DNA from: Tetragonia tetragonoides
Taxonomy: Eukaryota; Streptophyta; Magnoliopsida; Caryophyllales; Aizoaceae
Direction: 5' to 3'
DNA: 64,000 bases
NCBI GenBank assembly: GCA_038025085.1
Contig: CM076142.1
Location: 6,856,501-6,920,500 of the forward strand
Part shown: positions 62,682 through 64,000 of the stretch, one piece after another
Layout: each line of letters begins with the position of its first letter
Numbering within the stretch: the first letter of the stretch is position 1
Translations under genes and position numbers: made by a program
Notes under the pieces: model-generated
What the model was told of the DNA's origin: nothing
What the model saw: the letters and a program-made list of their open reading frames with translations, nothing else
Database searches by the model: none

Positions 62682-62980
62682 CTATCAAAGACTTGTTTAG
62701 GGATGACAGTCATGCAACTTAGGGGATCAATCAGAACTCTGCAAGCAACATTAGGGCATTCGACGGCCGAGATGCCCTCTTGAACTTTGGCATCAATATG
62801 CTTAATGATGCATTCTGTACAGAAGGATTCCTTGCAGCATGTGGGCTTTTGTGCTTGAAATTTGTTCTTCAAGGGCATGAACTCTATACAGATTTTGCAA
62901 GTGAAGTTTCTAAGCACCCTCTTTCTTTTACAAGGTCTTCCCTTTGCTCTGCCTGGTACAGGTAATTTTCTCTTTGCCAT
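62682..62980 (-). pseudogene. Lone RBR first exon (RING1), duplicate of the exon at 61.4-61.6 kb
   Basis: It starts MAKRKLPVPGRAKGRPCKRK, a basic N-terminus, then RING1 (CKICIEFMPLKNKFQAQKPTCC .. CTEC .. CPNVAC) and ends PKQVFDR at a GTAAG donor. The reading is open and the Zn ligands are kept. No IBR or RING2 exon follows before the next RBR first exon. It may be a partial duplicate, or an alternative first exon that splices over 1.6 kb to the exons at 60.2-61.1 kb, since its last codon phase matches. Confidence 0.7.
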
Positions 62981-62989
62981 GATCACCAA

Positions 62990-64000
62990 ATTGCTTTTGT
63001 TTATTTTCCCCTCTGCTCTATATACCTTGGAAATGAAATGACAAGGGGAATAAGAAAATGGAAATGGCCAAAATATTTATGGAGATCTTTTTTTTTTGGC
63101 CTCTTTTTCGTATGAAATGTGGTTATAGAGTTCCAATGCAAGTACAAGAAGATGAAAAGTTTATCAAAAAATGAATTTTCGGTTTATGAATTATGATATG
63201 ATATATGATAAGTTTATGAGATTTAGATAATCCTCCACACGTTTCTAATTATCTCATTCCTGTGGAATTTATTTAAGGGATTTGTAATGTACTCAACTTC
63301 TAGCACTAACTGTCCTATGAAAAAAGATATTATGAAAAGTGGTTTGTCATTCGTAATTAATAGTTATAACATATTATTAGTATTACCTAACTATAATATT
63401 AGTTGGGCCCAAATAAAAAATACAATAATTTATAGTGGCTAGTTCTAATTTACAATGGTTGGCAACCACCGTAAAATTGTTCTTAGTTAGCTTCTAGAAA
63501 CTACGTATAAACTAGCTAGCCAAGTAGTTAGAATAAATAAACGGATAAAAGAATTCAGATTCAAGTCTTACTAGAGACGTTCTCCAAGTCTCTGCCAACC
63601 TATTTATATTTCCCCTCCATAAATTGAAGTTCAAGCTTCGCTTTTACTTTTGAAAATTAAAATAACTGTGCATGAAACTATCCTTGATTGTGTGTTAATG
63701 TATACGAGTAATTCTATAAAGGAGCCTATAAATTGCAAGTGAAGGGAGAGATCAGTACCCCATCTAGACGCAAAAGCTTGCAACTATATAAAGCCGTGGT
63801 TGGAGGCTTGGAGCACGAGTAAGGAGAATAATCTCATAGACGCAAGAGGATGGGGTGGGAGCACAACCCACAGAAGTGATAAGTGTTTACTGTTAATGGC
63901 TTCCTCCACTACTTTAGCCCGTCAACCCATTAGCCCATCAAAAATGAATTGGCCTAGTGCATGTGATTTGTAGGTTATTGCATTGATTGCAATCATACAC
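62990..64000. other. Intergenic, nothing recognised
   Basis: AT-rich, no supported gene or repeat to the end of the window. Confidence 0.5.

Overview
The window looks like nuclear DNA of a flowering plant, most likely a eudicot. It is AT-rich, its genes have GT-AG introns, and it carries an N-degron ERF-VII transcription factor, a plant subtilase, plant RBR ubiquitin ligases and nearly every class of plant transposon. I cannot fix the species; a Caryophyllales/Amaranthaceae genome is a guess. All exon joins are read by eye from splice signals and reading frame.

Host genes. (1) 2.65-5.43 kb, minus: RAP2.12/RAP2.2-type ERF-VII factor, two exons, starting with the Met-Cys oxygen-sensing degron. 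(2) 32.7-35.2 kb, minus: SBT1.5-like subtilase, two exons, catalytic residues intact. (3) 51.7-52.2 kb, minus: a predicted 128-residue coiled-coil protein. (4) 53.3-63.0 kb: a cluster of RING-IBR-RING (RBR) E3 ligase copies. Only the copy at 58.4-59.5 kb reads intact. Those at 53.3-54.6, 55.4-56.6 and 60.1-61.6 kb are broken, and the one at 62.7-63.0 kb is a lone first exon. The 53.3 kb copy has a long arginine/serine-rich tail and lacks an intron its relatives share.

Mobile DNA. 0.7-1.7 kb: terminal-inverted-repeat element. 10.3-21.8 kb: a Gypsy LTR and gag fragment, then a 2.6-kb direct duplication (11490-14080 and 19171-21759) with a 5'-truncated Copia element between its copies; the second copy still has the empty Copia target. 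24.7-32.4 kb: a 7.7-kb Mutator-like element carrying a broken MURA-type transposase and a broken plant-mobile-domain gene. 36.1 kb: LINE tail with target duplication. 36.4-39.4 and 42.2-46.4 kb: two CACTA elements, the first carrying exons of a purple acid phosphatase gene. 39.9-41.9 kb: Helitron. 50.7 kb: SINE with a 15-bp target duplication. Several MITEs are also present.

Satellite DNA. Two arrays of the same roughly 310-bp family, diverged and in opposite orientation, lie at 46.9-48.4 and 56.8-57.9 kb, on either side of the first RBR copies. The host genes show no shared pathway. The main stories are the birth and decay of the RBR cluster and the nested record of transposition and unequal recombination.
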